This document shows, piece by piece, positions 25,501-34,758 of a stretch of DNA of 56,399 bases; positions within the stretch are counted from its first letter, which is position 1; the number at the start of each line of letters is the position of its first letter. This DNA is from an uncultured Limosilactobacillus sp. Lineage in GTDB: Bacteria; Bacillota; Bacilli; Lactobacillales; Lactobacillaceae. The notes under the pieces were generated by a model, which worked only from the letters and a program-made list of their open reading frames with translations, had not been told where the DNA came from and searched no databases. The position numbers and the translations under genes are program-made. Location of the stretch: assembly GCA_944327195.1 (NCBI GenBank), contig CALVGV010000012.1:1-56399 (forward strand). Direction: 5' to 3'.

Positions 25501-28500
25501 GTAGCCTTGGCCACCGTTTCACCATCACTCGTGTCCACGCTTCCAGAAAGGAGGTCGGCCGCCGTCGTCAGGGCGCTGTCGAAGGCCTGCTTTGGCGTGC
25601 TGGTTGCGGCAACGTAGGCCGGCTTGTCCTTGATCGCCGTGGCCGCCGCAACCGCCTGCTTCAGGGCCGCCATCTTGTCGTCCAGGTTAGTGGCCGCACT
25701 GGCCGCTTGATTCACCCCGGCGACCGTCGTTGCATCGGCAACCGCCTGCTTAGCCGCCGCAACTTGCTTGGTCGTCAGGTTGGTCAGGCCATCGATTGAC
25801 GACAAGGCCGTGTCCTTGGCATTGGCCAACACGGTGTCACCGTCGAGACCGTTCGTTGCGGCCGTCAACTTAGTAGCCGCGTCGGTAACGGCACTGCTGT
25901 CACTGGTGCCGGTAGTACCGTCCGCAATCGCCTTTGCCGCGGTCAAGGCATCATCGAGAGTCGGTTGGTTCGTCGCTTCGTTGTAGTTCGTCGTTGACTT
26001 GGCATTCTCAGCCGCGGTGATTGCCTTCTTCAGGGTCCCCATCGTGGTGTTTAGCTTGGAGGCCTGGCCCTTGGCCGTGGTGACCGCCGTCGTGCTGGTT
26101 GCCTGGTTGACTGCGTCCTTAGCCGCCGTCTTCTGGGCATCGGTCAGGTCGGTCAGGGCATCGATTGACGAAAGGGCCGTGTTTTTGGCGTTAGCCAACA
26201 CGGTGTCACCGTCAAGACCATTCGTTGCGGCCGTCAACTTGGTGACGGCGTCCGTAACGGCAATGCTGTCACTCGTGTCGGTGGTGCCGTCCGCAATCGC
26301 CTTTGCCGTGGTCAAGGCATTGTCAAGGGTCGACTGGTTTGTTGCTTCGTTGTAGTTAGTCGTCGACTTGGCGTTCTCGGCCGTAGTGATTGCTGACTTG
26401 AGGATGCTCATGTTTCCATCGAGGGTCGTCGCATTCTTAGCCGCGATCGTTGCCGCATTTGCGGTGGTGACAGATTCAACGGCAGACTTGGCCGCCGACT
26501 TCTGCGCGTCGGTCAGGTTAGTCAAGGCATCAATTGACGAAGTAGCGGCACTCTTGGCATTGGCCAGTACGGTGTCACCGTCGAGACCATTCGTTGCGTT
26601 CGTCAACTTGGTGGCAGCGGCCGTAACGGCACTGCTGTCACTGGTGTCGGTGGTGCCGTTCATAATCGCCTTTGCCGAAGTCAGGGCATCATCAAGGGTT
26701 GCTTGGTTCGTCGCTTCGTTGTAGTTCGTCGTTGACTTGGCGTTTTCGGCCGCCGTGATCGCTGACTTGAGGGTGCCCATGGTACCATCAAGGGTCGTAG
26801 CAGCGCTAGAGGCACTCGTTGCCGCTGAAGAAGTAGTCGCGGATTCAACGGCAGACTTGGCTGCCGACTTTTGGGCGTCGGTCAGGTTAGTCAAGGCATC
26901 GATTGCCGTCGTTGCCGCGCTCTTGGCGTTGGCCAGAACAGTGTCGCCGTCAAGGCCATTCATTGCGTTCGTCAGCTTGGTAGCCGCGTCGGTAACGGCA
27001 CTGCTGTCGTTGGTATCAGTGGTTCCGTCCGCAATTGCCTTTGCCGCGGTCAAAGCTTCGTCAAGAGTTGCTTGGTTCGTCGCTTCACCGTAGTCAGTCG
27101 TTGACTTGGCATTTTCGGCCGCGGTGATTGCTGACTTGAGGGTACCCATGGTGCCATCGAGGGTCGTGGCGGCACTGGAGGCACTCGTTACTGCATCCGC
27201 GGTAGTCGCAGATTCAATAGCAGACTTTGCTGCGGCCTTTTGGGCATCGGTTAAGTTAGTCAAGGCATCGATTGCTGACGTTGCCGCGCTCTTTGCGTTG
27301 GCCAGCACAGTGTCACCGTCGAGACCATTTGTTGCGGCCGTCAACTTGGTGGCCGCGTCGGTAACGACACTGCTGTCATTGGTATCAGTGGTACCGTCCG
27401 CAATTGCCTTCGCCGCAGTTAAGGCATCGTCGAGGGTCGATTGGTTCGTCGCTTCGTTGTAGTTGGTCGTTGACTTGGCGTTTTCGGCCGCGGTGATTGC
27501 TGACGTGAGGGTCCCCATAGTGCCATCCAGGGTCGTTGCAGCACTGGAAGCACTCGTTACTGCATCCGCGGTAGTCGCAGCTTCGACAGCAGACTTAGCC
27601 GCCGACTTCTGAGCATCAGTTAAGTTAGTCAAGGCATCGATTGCCGCGGTAGCTGAACTCTTGGCGTTGGTCAAAACAGTATTACCATCGAGTGCACTCG
27701 TCGCATTCGTTAATGCGGTCGTGGCCGCCGTAACTGCACTACTGTCACTCGTGTCATTCGTTCCATTAGCGATTGCTTGCGCCGCATTCAACGCGTCATC
27801 AAGAGATGCTTTGTTCGTTGCCGCGCTGTAGCTCGTCGTATCCTTAGCACTTTCGGCCGCGGTAATTGCCTTTTTGAGATCGCCCATGTTCCCGTCGAGG
27901 GTCGTGGCAGCACTCGCCGCGCTTGTTGCGTCACTTGAAGTGGTAGCGGACTCCACTGCAGACTTGGCCGCCGACTTCTGCGCATCGGTCAAGTTAGTCA
28001 GGGCATCGATTACCGTCGTTGCCGCGCTCTTGGCGTTGGCCAGAATGCTATCGCCATCGAGGCCATTCGTTGCCTTTGTCAGCTTAGTGGCGGCATCCGC
28101 CACGGTACTGCTGTCGCTAGTGTCGGTGGTACCGTCCATAATTTCCTTCGCCGCAGTCAAGGCGTCATCAAGAGTTGCTTTATTCGTTGCCTCGCTGTAG
28201 TTGGTCGTATTCTTAGCACTCTCGGCCGCCGTAATCGCCGCCTTGAGGTCGCTCATGTTGCCATCAAGGGTTGTGGCATCACTGGCCGCACTCGTTGCTG
28301 CTGAAGCAGTCGTTGCGGCGGCCACAGCAGACTTCGCCGCGGACTTTTGGGCGTCGGTCAGGTTGGTCAAGGCGTCAATTGCCGAAGTAGCGGCACTCTT
28401 GGCGTTGGCTAAAGTAGAGTCACCATCAAGCGAATTCGTTGCATTTGTTAACGCAGTCGTGGCCGCGGAAACCATACTACTGTCGCTCGTGTCGGTTGTC

Positions 28501-31500
28501 CCATCAACGATTGCTTGCGCCGCAGTCAATGCGTCATCAAGGGTTGATTGGTTCGTTGCTTCGCTGTAGTTGGTCGTGTTCTTGGCACTCTCGGCTGCCG
28601 CGATTGCCGCCTTGAGGTCACTCATGTTTCCATCGAGGGTCGTCGCATCGCTAGCTACACTCGTCGCCGCTGAAGCAGTAGTCGCAGATTCAACGGCAGA
28701 CTTCGCCGCCGACTTTTGCGCATCAGTCAAGTTGGTCAACGCATCGATTGCCGATGTTGCCGCGCTCTTCGCATTGGTCAGAACGCTGTTACCGTCGAGA
28801 CCATTCGTTGCGTTCGTCAGCTTGGTTACCGCATCCGCAACCGCACTACTATCACTAGTGTCGTTCGTCCCATCAACGATTGCTTGCGCCGCGGTCAATG
28901 CGTCATCAAGGGTTGATTGGTTCGTTGCTTCGCTGTAGTTGGTCGTGTTCTTGGCACTCTTGGCTGCCGCGATTGCCGCCTTGAGGTCGCTCATGCTCCC
29001 ATCAAGGGTCGTCGCATCACTCGCTGCACTAGTCGCCGCAGTAGCAGTAGTTGCGGCTTCGGCAGCAGATTTCGCCGCCGACTTTTGCGCATCGGTCAAG
29101 TTGGTCAACGCGTCAATCACCGAAGACGCCGCGCTCTTTGCGTTAGCCAACACAGTGTCACCATCAAGAGCGTCCGTCGCTGTCGTTAATGCGGTCGTTG
29201 CCGCCGTTACCACACTACTGTCACTCGTATCAGTCGTCCCGTCGGTAATTTCCTTCGCCGCAGTCAATGCGGCATCAAGGGCTGCCTGGTTCGTTGCCTC
29301 GCTGTAGTTAGTCGTGTCCTTAGCGCTTTCGGCCGCCGTGATCGCCGCCTTGAGGTCGCTCATGTTCCCATCGAGAGTCGTCGCAGCACTGGCCGCACTC
29401 GTTGCCGCAGAGGAAGTAGTTGCGGCTTCCGTGGCAGACTTAGCTGCGGATTTCTGAGCGTCGGTCAGGTTAGTTAGCGCATCGATCGCCGAAGACGCTG
29501 CGCTCTTCGCATTGGCCAAGATGGTATCGCCATCAAGCGCACTCGTCGCCGTCGTCAATGCGGTCGTCGCCGCCGTAACCGCACTACTGTCGCTTGTATC
29601 AGTCGTCCCGTCGGCAATTTCCGTCGCCGCAGTCAGTGCAGCATCAAGAGCTTTTTGGTTCGTTGCCTCGCTGTAGTTGGTCGTGTTCTTGGCGCTTTCG
29701 GCCGCCGTGATCGCCGCCTTGAGGTCGCTCATGTTCCCATCGAGAGTCGTCGCATCGTTGGCCGCACTCGTCGCCGCAGTAGCAGTAGTCGCAGATTCAA
29801 CGACAGACTTCGCCGCTGACTTTTGGGCGTCGGTCAGGTTGGTCAAGGCATCGATTGCCGAAGCCGCTGAACTCTTCGCATTGGCCAAAGTAGAGTCACC
29901 ATCAAGCACACTCGTTGCACTCGTCAATGCGGTCGTTGCCGCCGTAACTACACTACTGTCGCTAGTGTCGGTCGTGCCATCGGCAATCGCTTGCGCCGCC
30001 GTCAATGCTTCGTCAAGAGCTGCTTGATTCGTCGCCTCAGTGTAGTTCGTCGTATTCTTAGCACTTTCGGCTGCCGTGATTGCCGCCTTAAGATTGCTCA
30101 TGTTCCCATCGAGGGTCGTCGCATCACTGGCCGCACTCGTCGCAGCTGAAGAAGTAGTCGCGGCCGCCGCAGCCGACTTGGCTGCGGACTTCTGGGCGTC
30201 AGTTAAGTTGGTCAGGGCATCAATTGCCGAAGCCGCCGAGCTCTTCGCGTTAGCCAAGACGGTGTCACCATCAAGCGCACTCGTTGCCGTTGTCAATGCG
30301 GTCGTTGCCGCCGTAACTGTACTGCTGTCGCTCGTGTCGGTTGTCCCATCGGCAATTTCCGTAGCCGCAGTCAGTGCAGCATCAAGAGCTGCCTGGTTCG
30401 TTGCCTCGCTGTAGTTAGTCGTATTCTTGGCGTTTTCGGCCGTAGTAATCGCCGCTTTGAGGATACCCATGTTCCCATCAAGGGTCGTGGCGTCGCTAGC
30501 TGCACTTGTTGCTGCATCCGCGGTGGTAGCAGCTTCAGCAGCAGACTTAGCTGCGGACTTTTGGGCGTCGGTCAAGTTAGTTAAGGCATCAATTGCCGAG
30601 GCCGCCGAGCTCTTGGCGTTGGCCAAGACGGTGTCACCATCAAGCGCACTCGTCGCACTCGTCAATGCTGTCGTCGCAGCCGTTACCGTACTGCTGTCGC
30701 TCGTATCAGTCGTCCCGTCGGCAATTTCCTTAGCCGCAGTCAATGCGGCATCAAGGGCTAACTGGTTCGTTGCCTCGCTGTAGTTCGTCGTATTCTTAGC
30801 ACTTTCAGCTGCCGTAATTGCCGCCTTGAGGTCGCTCATGTTCCCATCGAGGGTCGTGGCTGCACTAGCTGCACTCGTTGCCGCGGAGGAAGTAGTTGCA
30901 GATTCAACGTTAGACTTGGCTGCCGACTTTTGAGCATCGGTCAGATTAGTCAAGGCATCGATTGCCGACGTTGCTGCGCTCTTCGCGTTGGCAAGCACAG
31001 TATCACCATCGAGATCATTCGTTGCGTTCGTCAACTTGGTAGTTGCGGCCGTAACGACACTGCTGTCACTGGTATCAGTGGTGCCATCCGAAATTGCCTT
31101 CGCCGTAGTCAACGCCTCATCGAGAGTTGATTTATTCGTTGCCTCGGTGTAGCTAGTCGTACCCTTAGCACTCTCGGCCGCCGTGATCGCCGCCTTAAGG
31201 CTACTCATGTTGCCATCGAGAGTCGTGGCTGCACTAGCTGCGCTCGTCGCCGCTGAGGAAGTAGTTGCGGCTGCCGCGGCGGACTTGGCTGCCGACTTTT
31301 GGGCGTCGATCAGGTTAGTCAGCGCATCGATCGCCGAAGCCGCCGAGCTCTTCGCGTTAACCAAGACGGTATCGCCATCAAGCGTACTCGTCGCCGTCGT
31401 CAATGCGGTTGTGGCCGCCGTTACCGTACTGCTGTCGCTCGTATCAGTCGTCCCGTCGGCAATTTTCTTCGCCGCAGTCAATGCGGCATCAAGGGCTGCT

Positions 31501-33419
31501 TGGTTCGTTGCCTCGCTGTAGTTCGTCGTCTCCTTGGCACTCTCGGCCGCCGTGATTGCCGCCTTAAGGCTACTCATGTCCCCATCGAGAGTCGTGGCTG
31601 CACTCGCCGCACTCGTCGCCGCTGAGGAAGTAGTTGCGGCTGCCGCGGCCGACTTCGCCGCCGACTTTTGGGCGTCAGTTAAGTTAGTCAGGGCATCGAT
31701 CGCCGAAGCCGCCGAGCTCTTTGCATTGGCCAAAACGGTGTCGCCATCAAGTGCACTCGTCGCCGTCGTCAATGCGGTTGTGGCCGCCGTTACCGTACTA
31801 CTGTCGCTCGTATCGGTCGTTCCGTCGGCAATTTCCTTCGCAGTAGTCAATGCGGCATCAAGGGCTGACTGGTTTGTTGCCTCGCTGTAGTTAGTCGTGT
31901 TCTTAGCGCTTTCGGCCGCCGTGATTGCCGCCTTGAGGCTACTCATGTCCCCATCCAGGGTCGTGGCGTCGCTGGCCGCGCTCGTCGCAGCCGACGCGGT
32001 CGTTGCAGCTGTCGCGGCGGACTTTGCCGCCGACTTCTGGGCGTCGGTCAGGTTGGTCAGGGCGTCGATTGCGGAACTAGCGGCGCTCTTGGCTACGTTC
32101 AGGTCCCCATCCAGGGCCGAAGTGGCGTTGGCCAGGTTGGTTACCGCCGTCGTTACCTCGTCCTGGGTTGCACTCGAATTATTCAAAACCGTCTTGGCGG
32201 CGGTCAGGGCCGTATCGTAGGCCGACTTCAAAGCGTCGCTGGCTTGCAAGTAGTTGTCACTCGCCGTCGTCGTTGCGCTCTCGTCAACCGCGCTTTGAAG
32301 GGCGGTCTTGTCGACGGCTGATTCGGCCTTTGCCGTCTCCTCAAGGCTGGTGATGGCGTCGTCACTCGCGCTGTTGTTGATGAGGTCCGCCAGTTCACTG
32401 ATCTCATCCCCACTGTTGATCAAAGACGAGGTGTTCTTAATTGCGTCTTCCACCTTGGAAACCGCGTCAGAAACCGACTGGCTATTCGGGTACTCTTCCT
32501 GCAGCTTCTTCAATTTATCCAGTTGATCGTTCAGGGCCGCCTGGGTCTTGGTGGTCAGGTCCGAGGAAACCCGTGAAATCACTTCGTCAATCGTTGCGTC
32601 TGTTAAGCTCGGAACCGACCCAGTAATCGCGCTGTCCAACCACGCTGCCCCGTAGTTAACGTTTTCCAAGCCGAGCGATGAAATCACCGACGGGGCCCCG
32701 TTTGCGTAGGCAACAAGCTTGGTCATCCCGTCAAGGGAAACGTTGGTCGAGGTGCTGGCCGAGGTGTTAACCGCGTAGAAGTTGTCGTACCAGCCCTGCG
32801 CGTTCTTGGTTACCCCCGCCTTGCTGGTATAAGTCAGGCTAGAGAGGTCGGTGCTGTTGGTGCTTTCGGTGGCCAGGGCTAACAGGGCGTTGGTTGCCTT
32901 GACCGCACTTGTTGACCCGCTCGCCGAGTTAGTTTCACTCGTTGAGCTAGCCGCACTCGTAACCTGGTCACTGCTGCTAGTGACATTGCTTTCGCTGGCA
33001 CTGGTCGATTGGGCACTAGCCGTTGTTGCCTGGGCGCTGCTTGCCGAAGCGCTACTTGCACTCGCACTAGTTTGACTCGCGGTTTCACTCGTGGCCGAAC
33101 TCGTTGACGTGGCTACCCCCACCGCCGGGCTGGCCGCCGCACTGGCACTACTCGTTGTCGCAGGACTGGCCGCACTCAGGGTAACACTAGCGGCCGACAG
33201 ATTGGTTGTCGCCGACGTGGTGCTGGTCGTCGAATCAGTCGTTGCCGAGGTGGCTGTCACGTCCGCTTGGGCGTGCGTCGCGCCGGTCCCCAGGTAGAAG
33301 GTGGTCGACAGCAAGACTGAGGCCACCCCCACCGATAACTTCCGCAGGGCGTAGTGAGGCACCTGCCGCTTTGCTTCGCGCCGTTGCCGTTCTGCAAGAT
33401 TTGCCTTTGAAAGTCGCAT
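22518..33419 (-). CDS. Giant LPXTG cell-wall protein with 25 GA/FIVAR repeats (Ebh-like)
   Basis: A 3633-residue cell-wall-anchored protein. A YSIRK-type signal peptide (HYALRKLSVGVASVLLST) is followed by a Ser/Thr/Ala-rich stretch to ~200, and a unique domain ~200-400 (GWYDNFYAVNTS..., NYGAAWLDSAIT). Then come 25 units of about 123 residues. Each has a GA module (AIDALTNLTDAQKSAAKSA) and a FIVAR-like module (ATTLDGNMSDLKAAITAAES). A Glu/Thr/Ser-rich linker and LPQTGDD, a hydrophobic helix and RKKQEN end the protein. Units 1-16 are nearly identical; 17-25 diverge. This is the layout of Ebh/Emb matrix-binding adhesins. ATG at 33419 follows GGAGGATTCGAA. Ligand unknown. Repeat number may vary by strain or assembly. 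Confidence 0.92.
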   Translation of the reverse strand: MRLSKANLAERQRREAKRQVPHYALRKLSVGVASVLLSTTFYLGTGATHAQADVTATSATTDSTTSTTSATTNLSAASVTLSAASPATTSSASAAASPAVGVATSTSSATSETASQTSASASSASASSAQATTASAQSTSASESNVTSSSDQVTSAASSTSETNSASGSTSAVKATNALLALATESTNSTDLSSLTYTSKAGVTKNAQGWYDNFYAVNTSASTSTNVSLDGMTKLVAYANGAPSVISSLGLENVNYGAAWLDSAITGSVPSLTDATIDEVISRVSSDLTTKTQAALNDQLDKLKKLQEEYPNSQSVSDAVSKVEDAIKNTSSLINSGDEISELADLINNSASDDAITSLEETAKAESAVDKTALQSAVDESATTTASDNYLQASDALKSAYDTALTAAKTVLNNSSATQDEVTTAVTNLANATSALDGDLNVAKSAASSAIDALTNLTDAQKSAAKSAATAATTASAATSAASDATTLDGDMSSLKAAITAAESAKNTTNYSEATNQSALDAALTTAKEIADGTTDTSDSSTVTAATTALTTATSALDGDTVLANAKSSAASAIDALTNLTDAQKSAAKSAAAAATTSSAATSAASAATTLDGDMSSLKAAITAAESAKETTNYSEATNQAALDAALTAAKKIADGTTDTSDSSTVTAATTALTTATSTLDGDTVLVNAKSSAASAIDALTNLIDAQKSAAKSAAAAATTSSAATSAASAATTLDGNMSSLKAAITAAESAKGTTSYTEATNKSTLDEALTTAKAISDGTTDTSDSSVVTAATTKLTNATNDLDGDTVLANAKSAATSAIDALTNLTDAQKSAAKSNVESATTSSAATSAASAATTLDGNMSDLKAAITAAESAKNTTNYSEATNQLALDAALTAAKEIADGTTDTSDSSTVTAATTALTSATSALDGDTVLANAKSSAASAIDALTNLTDAQKSAAKSAAEAATTADAATSAASDATTLDGNMGILKAAITTAENAKNTTNYSEATNQAALDAALTAATEIADGTTDTSDSSTVTAATTALTTATSALDGDTVLANAKSSAASAIDALTNLTDAQKSAAKSAAAAATTSSAATSAASDATTLDGNMSNLKAAITAAESAKNTTNYTEATNQAALDEALTAAQAIADGTTDTSDSSVVTAATTALTSATSVLDGDSTLANAKSSAASAIDALTNLTDAQKSAAKSVVESATTATAATSAANDATTLDGNMSDLKAAITAAESAKNTTNYSEATNQKALDAALTAATEIADGTTDTSDSSAVTAATTALTTATSALDGDTILANAKSAASSAIDALTNLTDAQKSAAKSATEAATTSSAATSAASAATTLDGNMSDLKAAITAAESAKDTTNYSEATNQAALDAALTAAKEITDGTTDTSDSSVVTAATTALTTATDALDGDTVLANAKSAASSVIDALTNLTDAQKSAAKSAAEAATTATAATSAASDATTLDGSMSDLKAAIAAAKSAKNTTNYSEATNQSTLDDALTAAQAIVDGTNDTSDSSAVADAVTKLTNATNGLDGNSVLTNAKSAATSAIDALTNLTDAQKSAAKSAVESATTASAATSVASDATTLDGNMSDLKAAIAAAESAKNTTNYSEATNQSTLDDALTAAQAIVDGTTDTSDSSMVSAATTALTNATNSLDGDSTLANAKSAATSAIDALTNLTDAQKSAAKSAVAAATTASAATSAASDATTLDGNMSDLKAAITAAESAKNTTNYSEATNKATLDDALTAAKEIMDGTTDTSDSSTVADAATKLTKATNGLDGDSILANAKSAATTVIDALTNLTDAQKSAAKSAVESATTSSDATSAASAATTLDGNMGDLKKAITAAESAKDTTSYSAATNKASLDDALNAAQAIANGTNDTSDSSAVTAATTALTNATSALDGNTVLTNAKSSATAAIDALTNLTDAQKSAAKSAVEAATTADAVTSASSAATTLDGTMGTLTSAITAAENAKSTTNYNEATNQSTLDDALTAAKAIADGTTDTNDSSVVTDAATKLTAATNGLDGDTVLANAKSAATSAIDALTNLTDAQKAAAKSAIESATTADAVTSASSAATTLDGTMGTLKSAITAAENAKSTTDYGEATNQATLDEALTAAKAIADGTTDTNDSSAVTDAATKLTNAMNGLDGDTVLANAKSAATTAIDALTNLTDAQKSAAKSAVESATTSSAATSASSAATTLDGTMGTLKSAITAAENAKSTTNYNEATNQATLDDALTSAKAIMNGTTDTSDSSAVTAAATKLTNATNGLDGDTVLANAKSAATSSIDALTNLTDAQKSAAKSAVESVTTANAATIAAKNATTLDGNMSILKSAITTAENAKSTTNYNEATNQSTLDNALTTAKAIADGTTDTSDSIAVTDAVTKLTAATNGLDGDTVLANAKNTALSSIDALTDLTDAQKTAAKDAVNQATSTTAVTTAKGQASKLNTTMGTLKKAITAAENAKSTTNYNEATNQPTLDDALTAAKAIADGTTGTSDSSAVTDAATKLTAATNGLDGDTVLANAKDTALSSIDGLTNLTTKQVAAAKQAVADATTVAGVNQAASAATNLDDKMAALKQAVAAATAIKDKPAYVAATSTPKQAFDSALTTAADLLSGSVDTSDGETVAKATATLIAATSALDGDASLQGGKDKAIAALAKLTNLTTDQKAAATDAINSATDSETITTASDQAMALNDDMGSLKQAVAAATTAKGTPAYTAATATPKATFDDALTAAEAILNGKTKTNDGSVVKDDASVLTAAQEKLDGDTVLQAAKDQAITAVNALPNLTDSQKEVAVANITKATDEKAITTAGDVAKTLDTSMASLKAAVEAAMKAQNTTAYTEATASPKENFTTALAAAKDLLKGTSNDAQAISKAAANLTTATSNLDGDATLKAAKKEATAALDQLTNLTAGQKQAAKTAIAGAATTSDAKEAVTTATTLDGKMAALRSAVTAAKEVAKTTAYTEATPAKKAAFDQALTAVTNLLADTPVVTNPATVEQETTALGKAMAALDGDQNLASAKDQATAAVDALPNLTTSQKAAAKDAITKATDSAAVAKANKDAASLDDAMATLKKAVAAAKDAQTTTAYTEVTADPKKNFTTALATAEDLLKGTSNDAQAISKAAGELTAATAALDGAANLKSTKDDALAALAKLTNLTTAQKQAATDAINQANGTSEVTTAVTTVTTLNTTMGNLKDAITAADKLKKTVAYQEASADAVTAFDQALATATAIATGTTVTNDNDRVAAAVSALTSAAGKLDGSQNLATAKSNALTALAKLTALNPAQAAAAKTAVEAAQTTTAMTAAVDTATKVNTAMTSLEAALADAETTKQSVAYENASQSAKDAYDQAIAAGEKLVATTGPNADEATVMAATTAINEAKAALDGEAQLTTAKETAIAALGKLVNLNNAQWQASQTAIEAATTESGITAALTTATKLDAAMATLKNAVAQAATVEAGATYQGASAAAQAAYQAAVANAQTVTSADGSNADQATVESLLSALTAAQAALATNQAESTEEDQSTTPEKKDDAAPATPTNDGTKNGASQSTSASAQPTTSLASASSTQPAATKQASGTPATTATQQKQLPQTGDDHSAATLGLLGLALGLLGLGGAARKKQEN
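26200..32110 (-). repeat. Tandem 369-bp repeats in the giant surface protein gene
   Basis: About sixteen near-identical units of 369 bp (123 codons); the period is visible from identical landmarks at 26368, 26737, 27106 and at 28201, 28570, 28939. Units further towards the 3' end (22.9-26.2 kb) keep the period but diverge. The pattern fits recent homogenisation of the 5' part by recombination. Confidence 0.85.
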
Positions 33420-33467
33420 TTCGAATCCTCCCATTCATCCGAAAAAATACTAATTACGGTTTCACGT

Positions 33468-33483
33468 GATCAACCGCTTTCTT
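33468..33483. promoter_or_regulatory. cre-like site in the leader of the giant surface protein gene
   Basis: Minus-strand AAGAAAGCGGTTGATC shares the GAAAGCGGTT core of the other cre-like sites. It lies just downstream of the promoter at 33493-33522, a roadblock position. Confidence 0.5.
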
Positions 33484-33492
33484 CACGCTTAA

Positions 33493-33522
33493 ATAGTATC
33501 ATCTTCGTATTTTTTTTCGCAA
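33493..33522 (-). promoter_or_regulatory. Promoter of the giant surface protein gene
   Basis: Minus-strand TTGCGA (33517-33522), 18-base spacer rich in A, and extended -10 TGATACTAT (TACTAT at 33493-33498). Confidence 0.6.
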
Positions 33523-33617
33523 TATCACTTATTTATGACTATTTATCAATCCGCTTCAACGGGCGCCATCCCCTAAGCCGCTGCGTCTGATTGCCATTCC
33601 CCAATTTTTCCAACAAA

Positions 33618-33663
33618 AAAGTCCACGCAACTCGTGGTGTAAATCACCGCTAGTCGCGCGGAC
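33618..33663 (-). terminator. Terminator of the ProX-type gene pair
   Basis: Minus-strand long stem built from AGTCC, GCGACT and GGTG against CACC, AGTTGC and GGACT with small bulges, followed by TTTTTT. Confidence 0.75.
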
Positions 33664-33684
33664 TAATTATCATTTATTTTTTCT

Positions 33685-34176
33685 CTACAAATCGATCACT
33701 TGGTAATCGTACCCCTGGGCCGTGATGAAGCGGAGCAAGTCTTCCTGCTTGAGAAAGACCGTGTGGGTGTTGTCGTTGGGGTGGACGATCCAGGTTGGCG
33801 TAGCCAGGAGCTGGCGGTCGAGGTAGACGCGCAAGTCCGGGTCGGTACTGTTCAGCAGGCCCAGCGGGGAAACGCTCCCCGGGTGAAGGCCCAGTTCGCT
33901 GGCCAGTTCCGCCGGCTTGGCCAGCGAGAGGCGGCGCGAGCCAAACTTGTCCCGCAAGGCCTTGAAGTCCATCCGGGCCTCCTCCCCCATCAGCAAGAGG
34001 TAGTAGTGGTGCTTGTCGGTCAGCAGCATCGTCTTGGTGCGGGCCCCCTCATAGCCCTTGATGTACTGGTCAGCCTGCTCGCAGGTTTCAACCGCCGGGT
34101 GGTCGACCTGCTGGTAATTGATCTTAAGCCGCCGCAGTTCGGCCTGGCAGCGTTCGTAATTGGTGCTAGTTTCCAT
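33685..34176 (-). CDS. Prolyl-tRNA editing protein, ProX/YbaK type, copy 1
   Basis: A 163-residue YbaK/ProX-fold deacylase of the type that clears mischarged alanine (ProXp-ala, PrdX) from tRNA-Pro. Visible are the GYEGARTKTMLL loop with its conserved lysine, HYYLLLMGEEARMDFKAL, LGLHPGSVSPLGLLN and IVHPNDNTHTVFLKQEDLLRFI. The ATG at 34176 follows AAGGAAAGG; a GTG two codons earlier is possible. It is the more diverged of two tandem copies, about 60 percent alike by eye, with 68 bases between them. Confidence 0.85.
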   Translation of the reverse strand: METSTNYERCQAELRRLKINYQQVDHPAVETCEQADQYIKGYEGARTKTMLLTDKHHYYLLLMGEEARMDFKALRDKFGSRRLSLAKPAELASELGLHPGSVSPLGLLNSTDPDLRVYLDRQLLATPTWIVHPNDNTHTVFLKQEDLLRFITAQGYDYQVIDL

Positions 34177-34244
34177 TTTCACCTTTCCTTTTCCCTTTTT
34201 TCCACCATTCTACCCGTCCCGGCCGCCGGTGGCCAGCGGAGTGC

Positions 34245-34742
34245 TTAGAGGTCGATCACCTGGTATTCGAAGCCTTGGGCGGTGATGAAGCGGAGGACGT
34301 CCTCGTTCTTCAGGAAGATGGTGTGGGTGTTTTCGTTCGGGTGGAAGGTCCAAATCGGCTCGTCGAGCACCATCTGGTCGACGTAGACCTTGACGTCGTG
34401 ACTATCGTTATTCATCAGGCCAAAGGGCGAGACGATCCCCGGACGGAGGCCCAGTTCGCTGGTGAGCTCCTCGTCCTTAGCCATCGAGATCCGCTTGGCG
34501 CCGGAGATTTCCTGGAACTCCTTGAAGTCCATCCGCTTGGCGTCGTCCATGATCACCATGTAGTGGTTCTTTTTCTTGTCGTGGAGAAACATCGTCTTGG
34601 TCCGGGCCCCCTCGTAGCCCTCGATGTACTTGTCGGCCTCCTCGGTCGTTTCGGCCGCCGGGTGGTCAACGACCGAGTAGTCGATCCCCAGCCGCTTCAG
34701 CTCGTTGATGGATTGTTCGTAGGTTGCAATGATTTCTGCCAT
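34245..34742 (-). CDS. Prolyl-tRNA editing protein, ProX/YbaK type, copy 2
   Basis: A 165-residue paralogue of the gene that follows it. It shares VDHPAAET, GYEGARTKTMFLHDKK, RMDFKEFQEISGAKRISMAK, LGLRPGIVSPFGLMN and HPNENTHTIFLKNEDVLRFITAQG. It lies first in the pair, after GAAAGGGG, and has a near-palindromic cre-like site (AGAAAGCGTTTTCT) just upstream. The two copies may edit different amino acids or differ in expression; the sequence does not say which. Confidence 0.87.
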   Translation of the reverse strand: MAEIIATYEQSINELKRLGIDYSVVDHPAAETTEEADKYIEGYEGARTKTMFLHDKKKNHYMVIMDDAKRMDFKEFQEISGAKRISMAKDEELTSELGLRPGIVSPFGLMNNDSHDVKVYVDQMVLDEPIWTFHPNENTHTIFLKNEDVLRFITAQGFEYQVIDL

Positions 34743-34758
34743 CGTTCTTGCCCCTTTC

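Noticed and set aside
22977-33469. Many long plus-strand open frames (about 118-122 codons each) opposite the giant surface protein gene
   Set aside because: They repeat with the same 369-bp period as the minus-strand GA/FIVAR units, have biased Val/Ala/Ser composition and no ribosome sites; they are shadows of the repeats.
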